In this document: in pieces, positions 12,700 through 24,330 of the stretch
Layout: the number at the start of each line of letters is the position of its first letter
How positions within the stretch are numbered: the first letter of the stretch is position 1
Assembly (NCBI GenBank): GCA_038030265.1
Contig: CM075938.1
Location: 11,571,009-11,635,008, forward strand
Source: Corythucha ciliata
Taxonomy: Eukaryota; Arthropoda; Insecta; Hemiptera; Tingidae
Length of the DNA: 64,000 nt
Reading direction: 5' to 3'
The notes under the pieces: model-generated
Database searches by the model: none
What the model saw: only the letters and a program-made list of their open reading frames with translations
Told to the model about the DNA's origin: nothing
Program-made: the position numbers and the translations under genes

Positions 12700-13730
12700 T
12701 ATTAAGGGCTCAAATAGCCTGTTTGGCAATTTTTTTTTTCGGCGCAGAAAGTCAGCCTGTCAGCTATCTCCAAAGGCGGAAATGATTAGTTCGACTATAT
12801 TGTTAGGGCACAACTCGTCTGCAGTTTAGCCATTTTCTAGACGCGAGGGCCCCAGTTTGTCAATTTTTGCTGCGCGCGAATGGTGAGTTTCGCCATTTCA
12901 GGCATTTTTAGGTCGTGATTTGCCAATCAAGCAATTTTATAGCGCAAGAATAGTCCGCTCATCCAGTCCTTCAGGTGCGTGTAACCAATGCTTGGTTGGG
13001 GAGGGGGGGACGATTATCGCTTTTAGGGTGCGAATAGCCGTGTCTGGCCACTTTTTCGTTGCAGATAGCCACTTTTGAAGGTGCGAATCATCTGTTCTGT
13101 AGCCTACGTAGAGCGCAAAACGATCAGTTTGGTAATTTTTAGGGCGTAAATAGACAGTTTTTCTGGGTGAAGGTTCAGTTTGGCTATTTTTGACGCGCGA
13201 ATGGTCGATTTTCAGGACAGGAATCAAATGCTTAGGGATTTTTAAAGTGCACATTGTCAGTTTAACCATTCATAGGCCGCATAGACTCAGTTTTACCAAT
13301 TTTGGGTGCCATTTATAGAGAGTGAACAGCCAGTATGATATTTTAACAAAATAGTCGTTGGTTTTTCCACTTTTAGGGCTCGTAAAGTCGGTTTGGCCCC
13401 TTTTTAGAGCGGGAATCGCTAGTCTTAGGCTATTTTTAGCGCGCGAATGATTGATCTAGCCATTTTTAGAGCGGGAATCATGATCTTTTTATGAGATTTT
13501 AGGGATGCACGAACCGTCAGCCTAGCCGCGTTTTATGGCGCGTGAAGTCCCTTTGTGGCTATTTTTAGAGTGGTAATTGCCAGCTTGGCATATTTTAAGG
13601 CGTGAATCGTCAGTTTTGTTATTTTGAGGCTTGATCATAGTCAGTTTAGCATTTTCAAGGTGGGAATAGCTAGTTTAGCTATTTTTAGGCAGTGAATGAC
13701 TATAAAGTCATTTTTAGTAGATAGCGACAT
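12700..13730. repeat. Degenerate ~33-bp tandem repeat, type C
   Basis: Units resemble TTTTTAGGGCGCGAATAGTC plus AGTTTGGCCA, about 30 diverged copies. The GCGAAT core is shared with type A but the rest differs. A short block in the opposite orientation lies at 22320-22650. Confidence 0.65.
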
Positions 13731-13934
13731 AATTTCCCGTCAGAAGCCTCTCTCATGACCAAATCTCAGATCCGCGTCTGAACCCTGCGATATTTTATTT
13801 TTAAAAAGAGCCAGAGCTGTGAAATTTCTCGATTTTGTTGATGGCTCTGAATAAAACCAATGAAACGTTAGATGGATGCGATGAATAATTCTGTTGCCGG
13901 TATTTTAATTAATAAATTGATTAAACTGATGTTA

Positions 13935-14063
13935 TCCGGACGACGATGGAAGGGCATAGCCCAACATGATTCGAGTTTCGAGAAAAAATGGCTCCCCGGC
14001 GGGATTTGAACCCGCAACCTCTCGATTACCAGTCCATCACGCTGCCAATTACGCCACGGAGAC
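13935..14063 (-). mobile_element. tRNA-derived SINE, complete copy
   Basis: Read on the minus strand: a 73-nt tRNA-like head (14063-13991), a short T-rich link, then a tail body ending CATCGTCGTCCGGA at 13935. The tail is repeated almost exactly at 22676-22725, where it again follows the 3' end of the tRNA-like part and TTTTTT. Two dispersed copies with a tRNA head fit a SINE of about 130 bp. No poly-A is present; AT-rich sequence follows. Flanking duplications are not clear. Confidence 0.7.
13991..14063 (-). pseudogene. tRNA-Thr(GGU)-like SINE head
   Basis: Fits standard tRNA numbering with 73 positions: U8, A14, G18-G19, U33, anticodon GGU at 34-36, TTC at 54-56. The D stem and T stem pair fully (T stem GCGGG with CCCGC). 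Box A (TGGCGTAATTGG) and box B (GGTTCAAATCC) of RNA polymerase III are intact. The anticodon stem has two mismatches (27-43 and 29-41) and 1-72 is G-G. With the SINE tail attached, this is not a working tRNA. Confidence 0.7.
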
Positions 14064-14559
14064 GCCTTTGGCAGTCGTACTGCGAGGGAACCCCGAATTT
14101 CACGTGTTCCGCTCTTCAGAAAAACTATAGATTCACGGGGTTGGCTCTCTCAACAGTCACGGGGATCTTCGAAAAACTAATTTAGCGGTGTTTGATATAG
14201 GTGAAAATCCATTCTCGCGGAAGTACCCGCCAGTAGATTTTGCCTCGAGTGTGGCCAGTGAGCATCCCGCAGTCAGCGTTGCCCATTTGACGGATTTTCC
14301 GTCAACCGGGGCTAATGGATTTCTAAAATGACTGAAAGAAAAATTCTGTCTAACGGATAACGGATTTTTCTATCGCAATTTCTGAATCGCACAATGAATT
14401 ATAAAAATCATCTATTTAATTTAATTTTAAACGAAATTGCCAGTTTCTCGTATTTATTTCCTCGAAATTTCGACTTTCGGGGGATTTCTCATGGTGCAAC
14501 CACAGAATCTGGGCCGCCAAAACAGTGCCAAATTCTTCTAACAAACAGCCGCATGATTG
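14064..14559. other. Unassigned AT-rich sequence
   Basis: No gene or repeat recognised beyond weak resemblance to the neighbouring repeat blocks. Confidence 0.35.
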
Positions 14560-15400
14560 CAACATTTGGAAAGTAAATATCCGTAAAATTTGAATTTTTG
14601 TGCCTGAATATTTTACGATTTTGCAAGTTTCACGTCCTAATTTCAGTAAAACTGCATGTGCAAGCGTGAACCCTGGTCAAACTGGTCTCAATTTGATTTT
14701 ATTTGCCAATTAAATTGAATGAGTTTGCAAGTTCGGATCCTAATTTCAGCGACTGCGCGTCCTAGTTTGAGCGAAATTACAAGTTTCCTGGTTGAATAAC
14801 CGCGAAATGGACCGCTTCGAGCCTTCGTGGGGGGGGGGGGTGTCTCAATTCTAGCGAAAATGCTAGTTTTTGCGGGTCTTTAATTTCAACGAAATTTCAA
14901 GTTACGGAGTCACTTGATTTCAGAGAAATTGCTTGTTTCGGCGCTAACTATGCGTGAGATTGCAATTGTTTTTTTGTGGGCTACCCGGCCATGACCGAAC
15001 GCGTCGTAGCCCTGCCTGACGAAGCAATTTTTGTTGGGAAATATCCGTGAAATTTGAATTTTCATGCCTGAATATTCCAGATTTTGCAAGTTTCACGTCC
15101 TAATTTGAGCCGGTCCCGATTGCGGGTCCTTAACTTTAACTTTGAATTTGAACCTGAAAGTATTTCCAAAATTTAAAACTGAGTGAGTTTGCGAATTTTG
15201 GGTTCTAATTTGAACGATTGCAAGTTTCCTGGCTGAATGCACGCGAAATTGACAGTTTCATGGCTTTTGGGCCTTGGTCATTCCGAATATGCAAGTTTCG
15301 GGTCTTAATTTCAGCAAAATTACGAGTTACGGGTCGCTTAATTTAGGAGAAATTGCAATTTTCAGTGCTAAAATACCCGTAAAATTGCAAGTTTGAAATA
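14560..15400. repeat. Degenerate tandem repeat, type D (GAAATTGCAAGTTTC)
   Basis: Diverged units around GCGAAATTGCAAGTTTC and CTGAATATT. They resemble the larger block at 17840-20880. A poly-G run lies at 14829-14840. Confidence 0.6.
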
Positions 15401-17839
15401 ATTTTTGGTGTGCTCCGAGCCGGTCACGAACAACCGCGTCATAGTACTGAAGAGAAGCGTACCGTGGTGGTGGCGACCGGGGGGCGTTTCCCCGGGCACC
15501 TCAGACCTATCGAGGGTCCCACGAAAAGCTTAAATACGGGAAAATGAGGATTTTTAGGTTCTATACATATTCAAGGATGTAGGTAAGTGAAAAGTTTGAA
15601 CGGTTGGACAGCGAATTGACTCCTTTCTACGGATTTCAGACTCTCCTGACGTTGCAATGCCCCTCCCTTTTGCACAACGGCAGCGGCGATGCACTTGCTT
15701 CTGAAGCTGAATATTTCGTTTCAGAACTGAAAAGGTGGCTCTAAACTGACTCACAATGGTCACAGATGTCGTGATTCGCAATTGACGAATATTGAAGTGA
15801 TCTATTGTCGTTTTAAGGGAAACACCCGCCCTCCCTACTCCAACCAGTCACAAACGAGCTACAACCTCCCTTTTTTATAATCATTCGCAGTTACGCTTAC
15901 TGTAAACTCTCTCCCGCCCCCCAAATTAGCATAACAAACGAAGGAACATTGTTGATTTTTAATGGAGAGAGGTGGGGGGGGGGACGTGATGAAGAGCAAG
16001 CCCCGTTTTGAAGCGTTTTACTCCCCGTCTGTTATTCATAATAGTCTTACAATTTCTTACCACTCTCAATCTTCCCCATAGTATACACTATACGCCAACA
16101 AACACGCCGTTATCCTTCATTTTATCCGATGAGCGTGTATACATCCGTCAAGTAAATAAAAACTGATTTTCAAGAAGAGATCATGTTTATCTCCCCCCCC
16201 CCCGCCATTACCCTTCCTCAGAGGTTCATCATCAACGACTCAACCGCTCCCTCCCTTTTATCCCAAAAAGGGGGTGGAAAAGCATCAAATCCCGACGTCG
16301 TCGGCTCCCTCGCCTTTTCAAGGGCAAACATCTTTCTCATCCGCATAGCTTCTCCCTGGAGAAAGGAATCCCAAAGTTCATAAGAAAAGTAAAACGGACG
16401 TCCCTGAAAAGCTGTTGGGGAACGTTATAGGGAGGGCGTGGGGTGAGGTAGATTTTCATTTATAAAGTTATTTGCTATAGAAGGTTTGAGTCATCTGAAG
16501 GAAGGATTTCTCCAGTCGTATTCCCAAATGCTTTCAAAAACGATGTAGGGTGGAAGGGTGGAAGTCACTGAGGTCGGTGATAATGCGAATTGGTTGAAAA
16601 AAAAAGGGGGGATGATGAGGTGATGGTGGTGGGGCGGGAGGTTGTTTACAGACGAGTAAATCGACGACCCATGAAAAAGATATTTTTGCATAATAAAACC
16701 TAATTGAATTTAATGTCCTCAGCATTGCTATTTTTTGCTGTCCTTTTCACCTTTAAAAACGTTAATTGTTATTTAATTCATTGTTCAAAACCCTCCTCAA
16801 ATCCCCCGCTAAAAACGTAGCTCCCAAAGGGTTTGGGCCTCCCATCGGAGGTGAAGTGAAGTGAGGAAATCAGAGGACCGTAACAAGAACGGAATTTATT
16901 GATAATGACCTGACCGTGTTGGACAGTTTGACAACGACTGAAGTGAATTCCTAATATTTACCTCACCCCCCTCCCCCAAAATCAGTTTCCCAGGTGAATA
17001 ATGAATCAGTAGGGTTTGTGGTAAGGGTGCAGTTTCAATTTGACAAATGTTTTTAAATGTAGGAATATACCCAGGAAAAGGGGTTGGAGGGAGGGGGTTG
17101 TTATTAAAGCGTGTTATTTAAAAGACTTCCCTTTTTCGAGTGTGAGAGTGATTGAAACTTAAACTAGCTCAGTTTTATTAATTACTCAAAGGTCGAATTC
17201 CAAAAAACCTGAGTATTGTTTGAACAAAGGCAAAACAGAAAGAGTTAGAAAAGGGGGCAGGCAAGGGTGAAAGCGCACTGTTTGGACCTGTTTTATTTAA
17301 TTAGTTACAGCAACTTCGACAACGGGGTGCTTAAACAAAACTGAGGTTTGAAAGTCGTGTTCGAACTCATTGTCACCTTTAATGAGTTATTCGATACCAC
17401 GACAACAATTTTATTTAATAACCTTGTTTTAAGTGAGCAATTGAAGAAGTTGACAAAACAATAACGGGCCTCAAGTCACCCAAAAACACAAATCACATCT
17501 TCCTCGCCCCTCCCCCCACCTGCCAGAACTGAAAATTCAAGCAGAAAACTGCAAATTGTCCAAAAGAAGAAAAAAAAATTGACTCGATAAGTGACGCTCA
17601 AAAGTGGCGTTTTGACCGTGAACCTTACAGTGGCGGTTTATCTGAAACGTGTCGTCAATTATGCTCGTGTAAACAATCTTCAATTGGTTTGTTATTTTTA
17701 TTTGTCGATTAATTTAAATTTTGCATGTAGAAATCAAACTATCCAGCTCCTTGAGTGTTTATTTGTCTGGACCACGTGTTACGACGATGTGGTCAATAAA
17801 CAAGAATACGAAGTTAACAATTATTAACATTTTAAGTCT
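15401..17839. other. Intergenic DNA, no gene recognised
   Basis: Contains G and C homopolymers (15976, 16195) and purine-rich stretches. The short ORFs have no recognisable motif. Confidence 0.4.
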
Positions 17840-20800
17840 GGACGTAAAACAATCACTGAATTGCAAATATTCAGGGCCGTGAAGGTGTAAAATTGCCCGT
17901 TCCGGCGCTGAATAGCCGCGAGAATTGAACGTGGTGCGGAGATTCTACGATAAACAACCTCGAAATTTGTTATTTCGAGACTAAATGAACGTTTCGGGAC
18001 TGAATAGTTGCGAAACTGCACGTTTGTGACTGTAAACAGCAGCTAAATTCTTACTTTATAAGGAAAACCAGTGAAACTGTAAATCAATAATTCGCTCTTG
18101 AACTTTAATTAAACTAAAAAACTGCTGAACTGCAAGATTGGAGCCAATTTGCCGGGAAATTGCTAAATCCTGTGTTCAAAAACTGACAAATTAAAAGTTT
18201 CTGGTCTAAATATACCAGCAAAATGGCATATTACAAATTACTGTTTATTAATTTCTTGAATTTTGCAGGTTTCAGGACCTTTTTTTTATAACTTCTATGG
18301 AACTCGGGTGAATAGCGCCCAAAGCCTGGCAAATATTGCCAGGAAATTACACAGCTCTGAAGGTCAAAATTTGCGAAATTGCAAGTTTCAGTTATTAATA
18401 TTAGCAAAATTGCTTGTTTCTTCCCTTTATTAACGCGAAATTGCAAGTTTCAGGCCTTCAGTGACCGAAAAACTCAGTATAGCTGCCCACGACAAAACAC
18501 CTCATGAGTTTGCCGCTGAATTGCAACATTTTGTAATTAAACATCCGCAAAATTGGAAGTTGCCTGGCTGAATACTCACATAATTGAATGTTTCTCGCAT
18601 TTATTTTCGCGAAATTTCACGTTTGTGGTCTACATTATTGCGAAATCACTAGTTTCTGGGCTGTATTTTCGTGAAATTGCACATTTCAGGGTTTTTTTTT
18701 TTTTTTTACAGCGGTTGTAGAACCTGGTTTAACTGGCGTGGATGTCACCCAAAGCCTGGACAGCATTGTGATGAAATTGAATGAAGTTGCTGCAGGTATA
18801 GCTACCCGTGAAATTGTTTTTTCCTGGTGCCGTTTTTTTTTTTTTTTTTTTTTTTTTTTTGGTGGATAGTCAGTTTTTGACTGCGCCATGCGTGGAAATC
18901 ACGTGTTTTTACGCGAAACTCACAACTCGGCCTGTTCACGTGACTCGAACAAAATTGCCAGTTCTTGACTCGAACTAATTTAGTCCCTCAAACTGACCCC
19001 AGAGGCAGAGATGACCCGTTTTTCTTTTTTTCTAGCCTTATTTATTAACTCGAAATTGCAAGTTTCGGACAAAATCGAGACTCGTTCTAACTGGCCACGG
19101 CAAAACCTCAAAAGTGTGCCGCAGAACTGCAACATTTCCTGTTTCTGAAAAAACTGCGAAATTGCACGTTGCCTGGCTGAATATTCGTAAAATTGAATGT
19201 TTCTCGCATTTATTTTCGCAAAATCACTAGTTTCCGGGCTATATTTTCGTGAAATTGCAAGTTTCAGTGGATGAAGAACCTGGACGAACCGGCGTGGCGC
19301 TGATCTTGCCCAAAGCCTAATTACATCACTCAGAGCTAAAAATCTGCGAAATTGTAAGCTTCAGATGTGAATATTTGTGAAACTGCTTGTTTCTGGCATT
19401 TATTTTCGCAAAATTGCACACTAGTGGTCTTTATTTTTGTGAAATTGCAAGATTCAGAGGCTTTTTTATAGTGGCTGTGGAACCCCCGGACGAAACCGGC
19501 CCTGATAGCGCTGAAAGGTACAGCCATAGAATTACATCACTCTGAGCTGAAAATCTGCGAAATGGCAAGTTTCAGGTATAAATATTTGTGAAATTGCTTG
19601 TTTCTGGTCCTTTATTGTTGCGAAATTGCAAGTTTCCAGGTTTCTTTTGTAGAGACCGCGAAACCTGCGGCCAGGTTTAGCTGGCCACGGCAGCACCCAA
19701 ATTCTGGCCAACATCCGCAGGATTGTAACGTTTTGAAGCTAAATCTCCGCGAATTTTTATGTTTCCTGGCTGAATATTTGTAAAATTGCAAGTTTCTGGC
19801 CTTTATTCTAGTGAAATGGCACGTTTCTGGTGTTCATTTTCACGAAATTGCAAGTTTTGGGGCTTCTTTTTTAGAAACCGCGAAACTTGTCGGCTATCTG
19901 GCCACGGCGGATCCCAAATATTGACCAATAGCAGAATCGCAACATTTTGAAGCTAAATGTCCGCGTATTTTTGTGAAATGGCCGTTTTCTGGTCTATATT
20001 TTCACGAAATCACAAAATTCAGGACCTTTTTTATTGTGGCTGTGAACCCGGCTGAAATGGCACCATAATAGCGCTTAAAGCCTGGCTGAAAATCTGCGAA
20101 ATTGAAAGTCTCAGGTATAAAAAATATTCGCGAAATTGCACGTTTCCCTGTTTATTTCCGCGAAATTGTAAGTTTCGGGGCTTCTTTTTTAAGTGACCGC
20201 GGAACTTTGTCTAGCCGGTCACGACAGCACCCATCAAAGTCCGACCAGTAGTCGCAGGATTGTAACATTTTGTAGCCAAGTACCCGCGAATTTTGAACTT
20301 TCCTGACTGAATATTCGTAAAATTGCTAGTTTCTGACCTTTATTTTCACGAAACAGCACGTTTCTGTGCCCTTTTTTTTTAGTGGGCTTGGACCCTGGGC
20401 AGGCCGTTCCAGATTGCACCCGTATCCAGACGATTAGCGCTGTAATCACATTTAGAGATCGATATCAGTGAGTTTGCAAAGTTTTGGGTGGTAGTTTGAG
20501 TGAAATCAGTCTGGGTCAATATCCACGCAATTGAACAGTTTCTGGGTTCAATTTCAAGCAAAATTGTCAGTTTAGTGCCCTTTTTAGTCGCAGCAGAATC
20601 AAAAGGGGCTCAAAAAGCGCCCAAAGCCTGACGAAACCTTGCAAAATTAGCTGAATATCCGCGGTATTGCTGCTTGCAAGTCTTAATGACTGTGAAAATA
20701 CAAATTTCTGGTTTTAATTTCGTCGAAATCACAAGTTTCAGGATCTTTTTATTCAGTAGCCGTGGATTCCGTGTCCGGCTGGCCCCGAGAGTGCCCAAGA

Positions 20801-20880
20801 GTCATAAAATTACATTATTTGGAGCTAAATATCAGTGAATTTGCAAGTTTATGCGCGAAACTGCAAGTTTGCAGTTGTTT
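17840..20880. repeat. Long degenerate tandem repeat, type E
   Basis: About 3 kb of diverged units such as CGCGAAATTGCAAGTTTC plus TGGCCTTTATTTT. They are nested in a longer period of roughly 270-330 bp marked by recurring GTGGCTGTGGAACC, TAGCTGGCCACGG and GCCCAAAGCCTG segments (for example near 18710, 19090, 19300, 19480, 19670, 19900, 20040 and 20200). It is therefore a higher-order array: short units inside a longer repeating cassette. The many short ORFs inside are by-products. Confidence 0.7.
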
Positions 20881-20975
20881 TTTAATGGCTCGAATAGTTC
20901 ATACATCTTGGAGGAATATCTATTGCCAGTTTGTTTTTTGTAATTTGTATGCCAGAGAGTGCATGATTCTATCGA

Positions 20976-21269
20976 TTGTCTCGAAACTGCGTATCAATAG
21001 GATTTGACGACACAAGGAGGCCGGGAATTGAAAAGGTTTTCTCTATTAGACCAGCCAGCACCCGGCAATTCCTGCCCCCTTTGGCCCGTTTTCTCGAGCT
21101 GTTGTACGCAGGACGGCGAGCTGCCATGGAATTGACAGTCGTGAAGTACAAAGGAAGAGTCTCGACAAAAGCAGACGATGTTGGTCCCCTCCAGAGTGTG
21201 AAGATCGATGGAAAACCCTTCTCAGGCATTGTGGCCACGCAGGAAAATTCAAATATTCGGATCACTTAG
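20976..21269 (+). CDS. Possible coding exon, unknown function
   Basis: An island of about 290 bp, more GC-balanced than its AT-rich flanks, open on both strands. On the plus strand the last 47 codons begin at an ATG (21126) after a possible acceptor (TTGTACGCAG at 21103-21112), include VKIDGKPFSG and end at TAG 21267-21269. AT-rich sequence follows. I do not recognise a family. It could be the terminal exon of a host gene, a transposon fragment, or chance; an exon is only suggested by composition and a plausible splice site. Confidence 0.22.
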   Translation: MSRNCVSIGFDDTRRPGIEKVFSIRPASTRQFLPPLARFLELLYAGRRAAMELTVVKYKGRVSTKADDVGPLQSVKIDGKPFSGIVATQENSNIRIT

Positions 21270-22319
21270 CCCAGAAATTTCATATTTATGTATACATAAT
21301 ATACCTCTGTGTACATAAGGCGTCGTCACGGTTTATAGTCTTGCCATCCCATCAATCCCAAGGGAGTTTGGCGTGCCTCGTTGGGGTGAATTCTAGGTTC
21401 AAATTAGGGGGGGGGGGGGGGTTTAGGTCTACAAAATTAATAGAACCATTCTCGTCATGAACCCGAATAAGCTAACTCCTATAACAGGTTTAGGATATCG
21501 ACCATATATACCTTCCAATTCCCCCCCCCCTACCACTTGATCACCACGAACCCTCCTCATTCAGTCATGTAAGAATGCCACTCACTCTCCCAACCTCACT
21601 TCTGAGAGGCACCCCCCTCCGTCCCCCTTCACCATTCAACCATCTTCCATCCTTCCGGTACTTTCTTATCAATAGCGACCAGCTTTCAGACTCAATCAGA
21701 GAAAGTTATGGGGACGAGGATCAGTCGGATGGCGTAGAGCTTGAAGTGGGTAAAATTTATAGCTATTAGTGATCAGAATTGTGTTGGATGGGGGGGGGGC
21801 GGAAGCTCACTTCTGTTACCCCTCTCTTTTCTTTTCTACCCAACGGTAAGAATGAAAAGAAATAAGCTGTGAGAATACTATCAAAAGAGGTGGGTTGAAC
21901 TGTTGCAAGGGATGGGAGGGGGTATAGAGATGGGCTTTTTGTAATGAAAAGGAAAGCCGCGGGTGTTCTTCTCTTGGGAGAGAGAGAGAAAAAAAAGAGA
22001 TAGCATAGGCGGTTTCCCGGTTATGTTCTTATTAGTATAGAACGCTATAAAGACTTCAAATTGATTTGATTGGGAGACGACGAGAAAGAGCTTTCTTCGA
22101 TTGGAAAACCATTTAAACGGTTATTCCACTTCAAAGAGGGGTTTCTCTCGGAAGAAATTAACTAATTAACTCAGAAAATGAACGTAGGGGGTTTCGTTCA
22201 TTAAATGGAACTCATTCAAGTGGTTTTACGTAGCCTAATATTCTCCCCAAACTCAAAGAGCTGAGCATGTTCTTGATTCATCAAATATGACCTCTAACAA
22301 AGTCCAAAGTCTTACCAAT
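21270..22319. other. Intergenic DNA, no gene recognised
   Basis: Contains poly-G runs at 21409-21421 and 21790-21799, a C run near 21522 and a GA run at 21980-22000. Nothing else is supported. Confidence 0.4.
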
Positions 22320-22650
22320 TCAACCTCCTCAGTGACTATAATTTTCGCCTGAATATGCCGTTTCACTCGGTTTTTACCCTGAACACGCACACTCCACCCA
22401 AGAATTGAACCTCGAACTTGTGAATGCCACTGAATTTCATGCCTTAAAATGGCAGAACTGACTTACTCGCGCCCTGAAAATGTTAAACTGACGGTTCGCG
22501 TCTTATACATATGACTAAACTAAACGTTCGCGCCCTAACTAAACATGATTAAACTGACGATTCGAACCCTAAAAACAGCCAAATTGGCGATTCACGCCCT
22601 AAAAACTAGAAATAAAATAACTCTATGCGTCATTAAAAAGGGTAAAACTG
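22320..22650. repeat. Degenerate tandem repeat, type C in reverse orientation
   Basis: Units like AAACTGACGATTCGCGCCCTAA match the reverse complement of the 12700-13730 family. It ends where the second SINE fragment begins. Confidence 0.55.
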
Positions 22651-22658
22651 ACGATAAG

Positions 22659-22725
22659 CCGGGGAGCCCATTTTTTTGTCGAAACTCGAATCGCGTTGGG
22701 CTATGCCCTTCCATCGTCGTCCGGA
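22659..22725 (+). mobile_element. tRNA-derived SINE, 5'-truncated copy
   Basis: Starts within the acceptor stem of the tRNA-like head (CCGGGGAGCC), then a T run and the tail CGAAACTCGAATC...TCGTCGTCCGGA shared with the minus-strand copy at 13935-13990. A few substitutions separate the two. AT-rich sequence follows in both. Confidence 0.65.
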
Positions 22726-22765
22726 AAGATATAACTTTCATTTAATTTATTTAACTAATATTTAT

Positions 22766-23632
22766 GGCGTTTTCTATTTCCACAAAAAACTGCTCTGGAG
22801 TTGCTCCAACGCTGCTCTGATAGGGTTTTAGGCGATCCATTTGCCATTAGAGCCGCCGTGGAGCAACTTGTAGTGAGTTCTATTTGCCATGTAGTCTCGC
22901 TGCGGAGCAACTCCAGAGCAACATTTATTGCTCCGGGAAATTTGACGGAGCAGTGAACACCTTGGAAGGTAATATGATAACAAAAAACAAAACTTTGCTC
23001 ATTCCGGCTCTTATAATTGAATAACTTGTGATGTGTGTAGTTCAAAGTAATGAAATTAAACGCTAGAAGAAAATGTTTACGAGATTACTACTTATTGTGA
23101 GCACCAAGAGGACAATTTCTTTACCAATTAGGTACCCAATAATTGAACAAAACAAACTATTTTATTACTCCATCTCGAAGTGAACTTCAGTTCGCAGAAT
23201 CAGTTCACCCCGACATACCGACAAAATTCCTATGCTTCCCGACAAGAGACTTCTTTGGAATGTACATGACATTATCGATGGATAAAACGAATTTAATCTT
23301 TAAAAGATTTCTTACAAAAAGTGAGTTCGAACGTCAATGGGTTTCGTGTCACTCGTAGCTGAGTAGAGCCAAAATTCAGTTGAATAATTAGGGTTTAACC
23401 ACTGTTATTCGACGTCACCTTGTTTCTGTCCCTTACAGAATTTCTTTCTTTACTCATTCTTTTCTGTCTCGATTTGTTCAATGTCTTCTTTACATTACGC
23501 AGCGCAGGTTTAATTGCATTCTTCTCGTTGAATTTCGCGCGTTGTTCGTCAAACGATGGTCGTGATGGTCTTGGGAGGATCGCATAGACGTTACTCGGCC
23601 AAAACGTTAGCCCGTCAAGTTAACGTGGAACT
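22766..23632 (-). mobile_element. Decayed copia-like retrotransposon 3' end, copy 1
   Basis: Minus-strand repeat related along its length to 34657-35470. In the minus direction it starts with an open stretch of about 60 codons rich in Lys and Arg (KKTLNKSRQKR), passes a decayed segment resembling a copia RNase H (PIDVRTHFL) and ends in a putative LTR that finishes GGAAATAGAAAACGCCA. The copia assignment rests mainly on the second copy. PLE-B inserted at its 5' side. Confidence 0.45.
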
Positions 23633-23682
23633 CACCCTCCTGTAATACCTCCTCGAGAAGCGATGACGTGAACGTCCAAGAC

Positions 23683-23778
23683 ACAGGAGTTGGTTGGATT
23701 AAAGAAAACGTCTCGTTCACAGTGTTTATTTTTCCGAACCGGTTTTCAACTATTAATAGTCATCTTCAGGGATGCTGC
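23683..23778. repeat. PLE-B left terminal repeat (inverted)
   Basis: 96 bp, the reverse complement of 33824-33919. It carries a hammerhead-like core on the minus strand at 23744-23769. Confidence 0.85.
23744..23769 (-). ncRNA. Hammerhead-like motif, PLE-B left end
   Basis: Minus-strand copy of the core at 33833-33858: CTGAAGA, a helix GACTAT/ATAGTT, then GAAA. Hammerhead ribozymes in Penelope terminal repeats are established. One extra base sits between CTGAAGA and the helix, so catalysis is uncertain. Confidence 0.45.
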
Positions 23779-23943
23779 TTGAGATAGCACAAAGAAATAT
23801 TTATTTCAATTTAGACTGTTTGAAAAAGAAGTTAATCCCTAACTACGTGAAAAATGACCCAGCGGTTAGGTTGTTTGAAAGAAGGGAAGGGGGACGTTTT
23901 GAGAATGTTGTTGAAAGGTTAAAGATCAATATTATTAAGAATG
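23772..23943 (+). pseudogene. PLE-B open reading frame, 5' fragment
   Basis: The first 57 codons of the PLE-B protein, from ATG 23772. They end inside the 13-bp target duplication of PLE-A. The phase at 23943 continues exactly at 31411, so this is the N-terminus of the protein at 31411-33674. It contains a short basic segment (LKKKLIPNYVK), as is usual ahead of Penelope reverse transcriptases. Confidence 0.85.
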
Positions 23944-24055
23944 TTATAGTTGGTAGATGAGGCAAATCAAATGTTGATATGTGTTTAGGTGGTCCAGTCG
24001 CCTCGCGTAACAGAAACTAATCCATTTCTTTAACAACCAATTTATTCTGCCGACG

Positions 24056-24082
24056 TTTCGCCCATAAACTAGGCATGTTCAC
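24056..24082 (-). ncRNA. Hammerhead-like motif, PLE-A left arm
   Basis: Reverse-strand copy of the motif described at 24304-24330, in the inverted arm of the terminal hairpin. Confidence 0.4.
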
Positions 24083-24303
24083 GGCTGACGACCTGTAAAA
24101 GAGTCGTCTGTAATGTTACATGTACACCTTACAGACATAAACCGTTCAGACCTACAACGCCGAATGAAGCGGCACTGGTCCATAGAGAAAGACACCTTCC
24201 GGGGACAAAGGCACCCAGACGACAGTCTGTGCCCAGAGGCCCAGAGGCCCCCCCCCCAGATGCCCAGAGGCATTACAGACGACTCTTTTACAGGTCGTCA
24301 GCC

Positions 24304-24330
24304 GTGAACATGCCTAGTTTATGGGCGAAA
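24304..24330 (+). ncRNA. Hammerhead-like motif with exchanged C3/G8, PLE-A
   Basis: GTGAACA, then TGCC...GGGC as helix II, then GAAAC. Compared with the CTGANGA core, positions 3 and 8 are G and C in place of C and G, which keeps the 3-8 pair. The same variant is in all copies of this end. As in the other motifs of this window, one extra base (T) lies before helix II. Confidence 0.42.

Noticed and set aside
13991..14063. Functional tRNA-Thr gene
   Set aside because: Two mismatches in the anticodon stem, a G-G at 1-72, and a SINE tail repeated elsewhere.
17840..20880. CRISPR-like array
   Set aside because: Units are diverged, spacers are not unique, and the genome is eukaryotic.
24079..24307. 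Twin ORFs of 64 codons on both strands with the same C-terminus
   Set aside because: They mirror each other because they lie in the PLE-A hairpin; no protein family.
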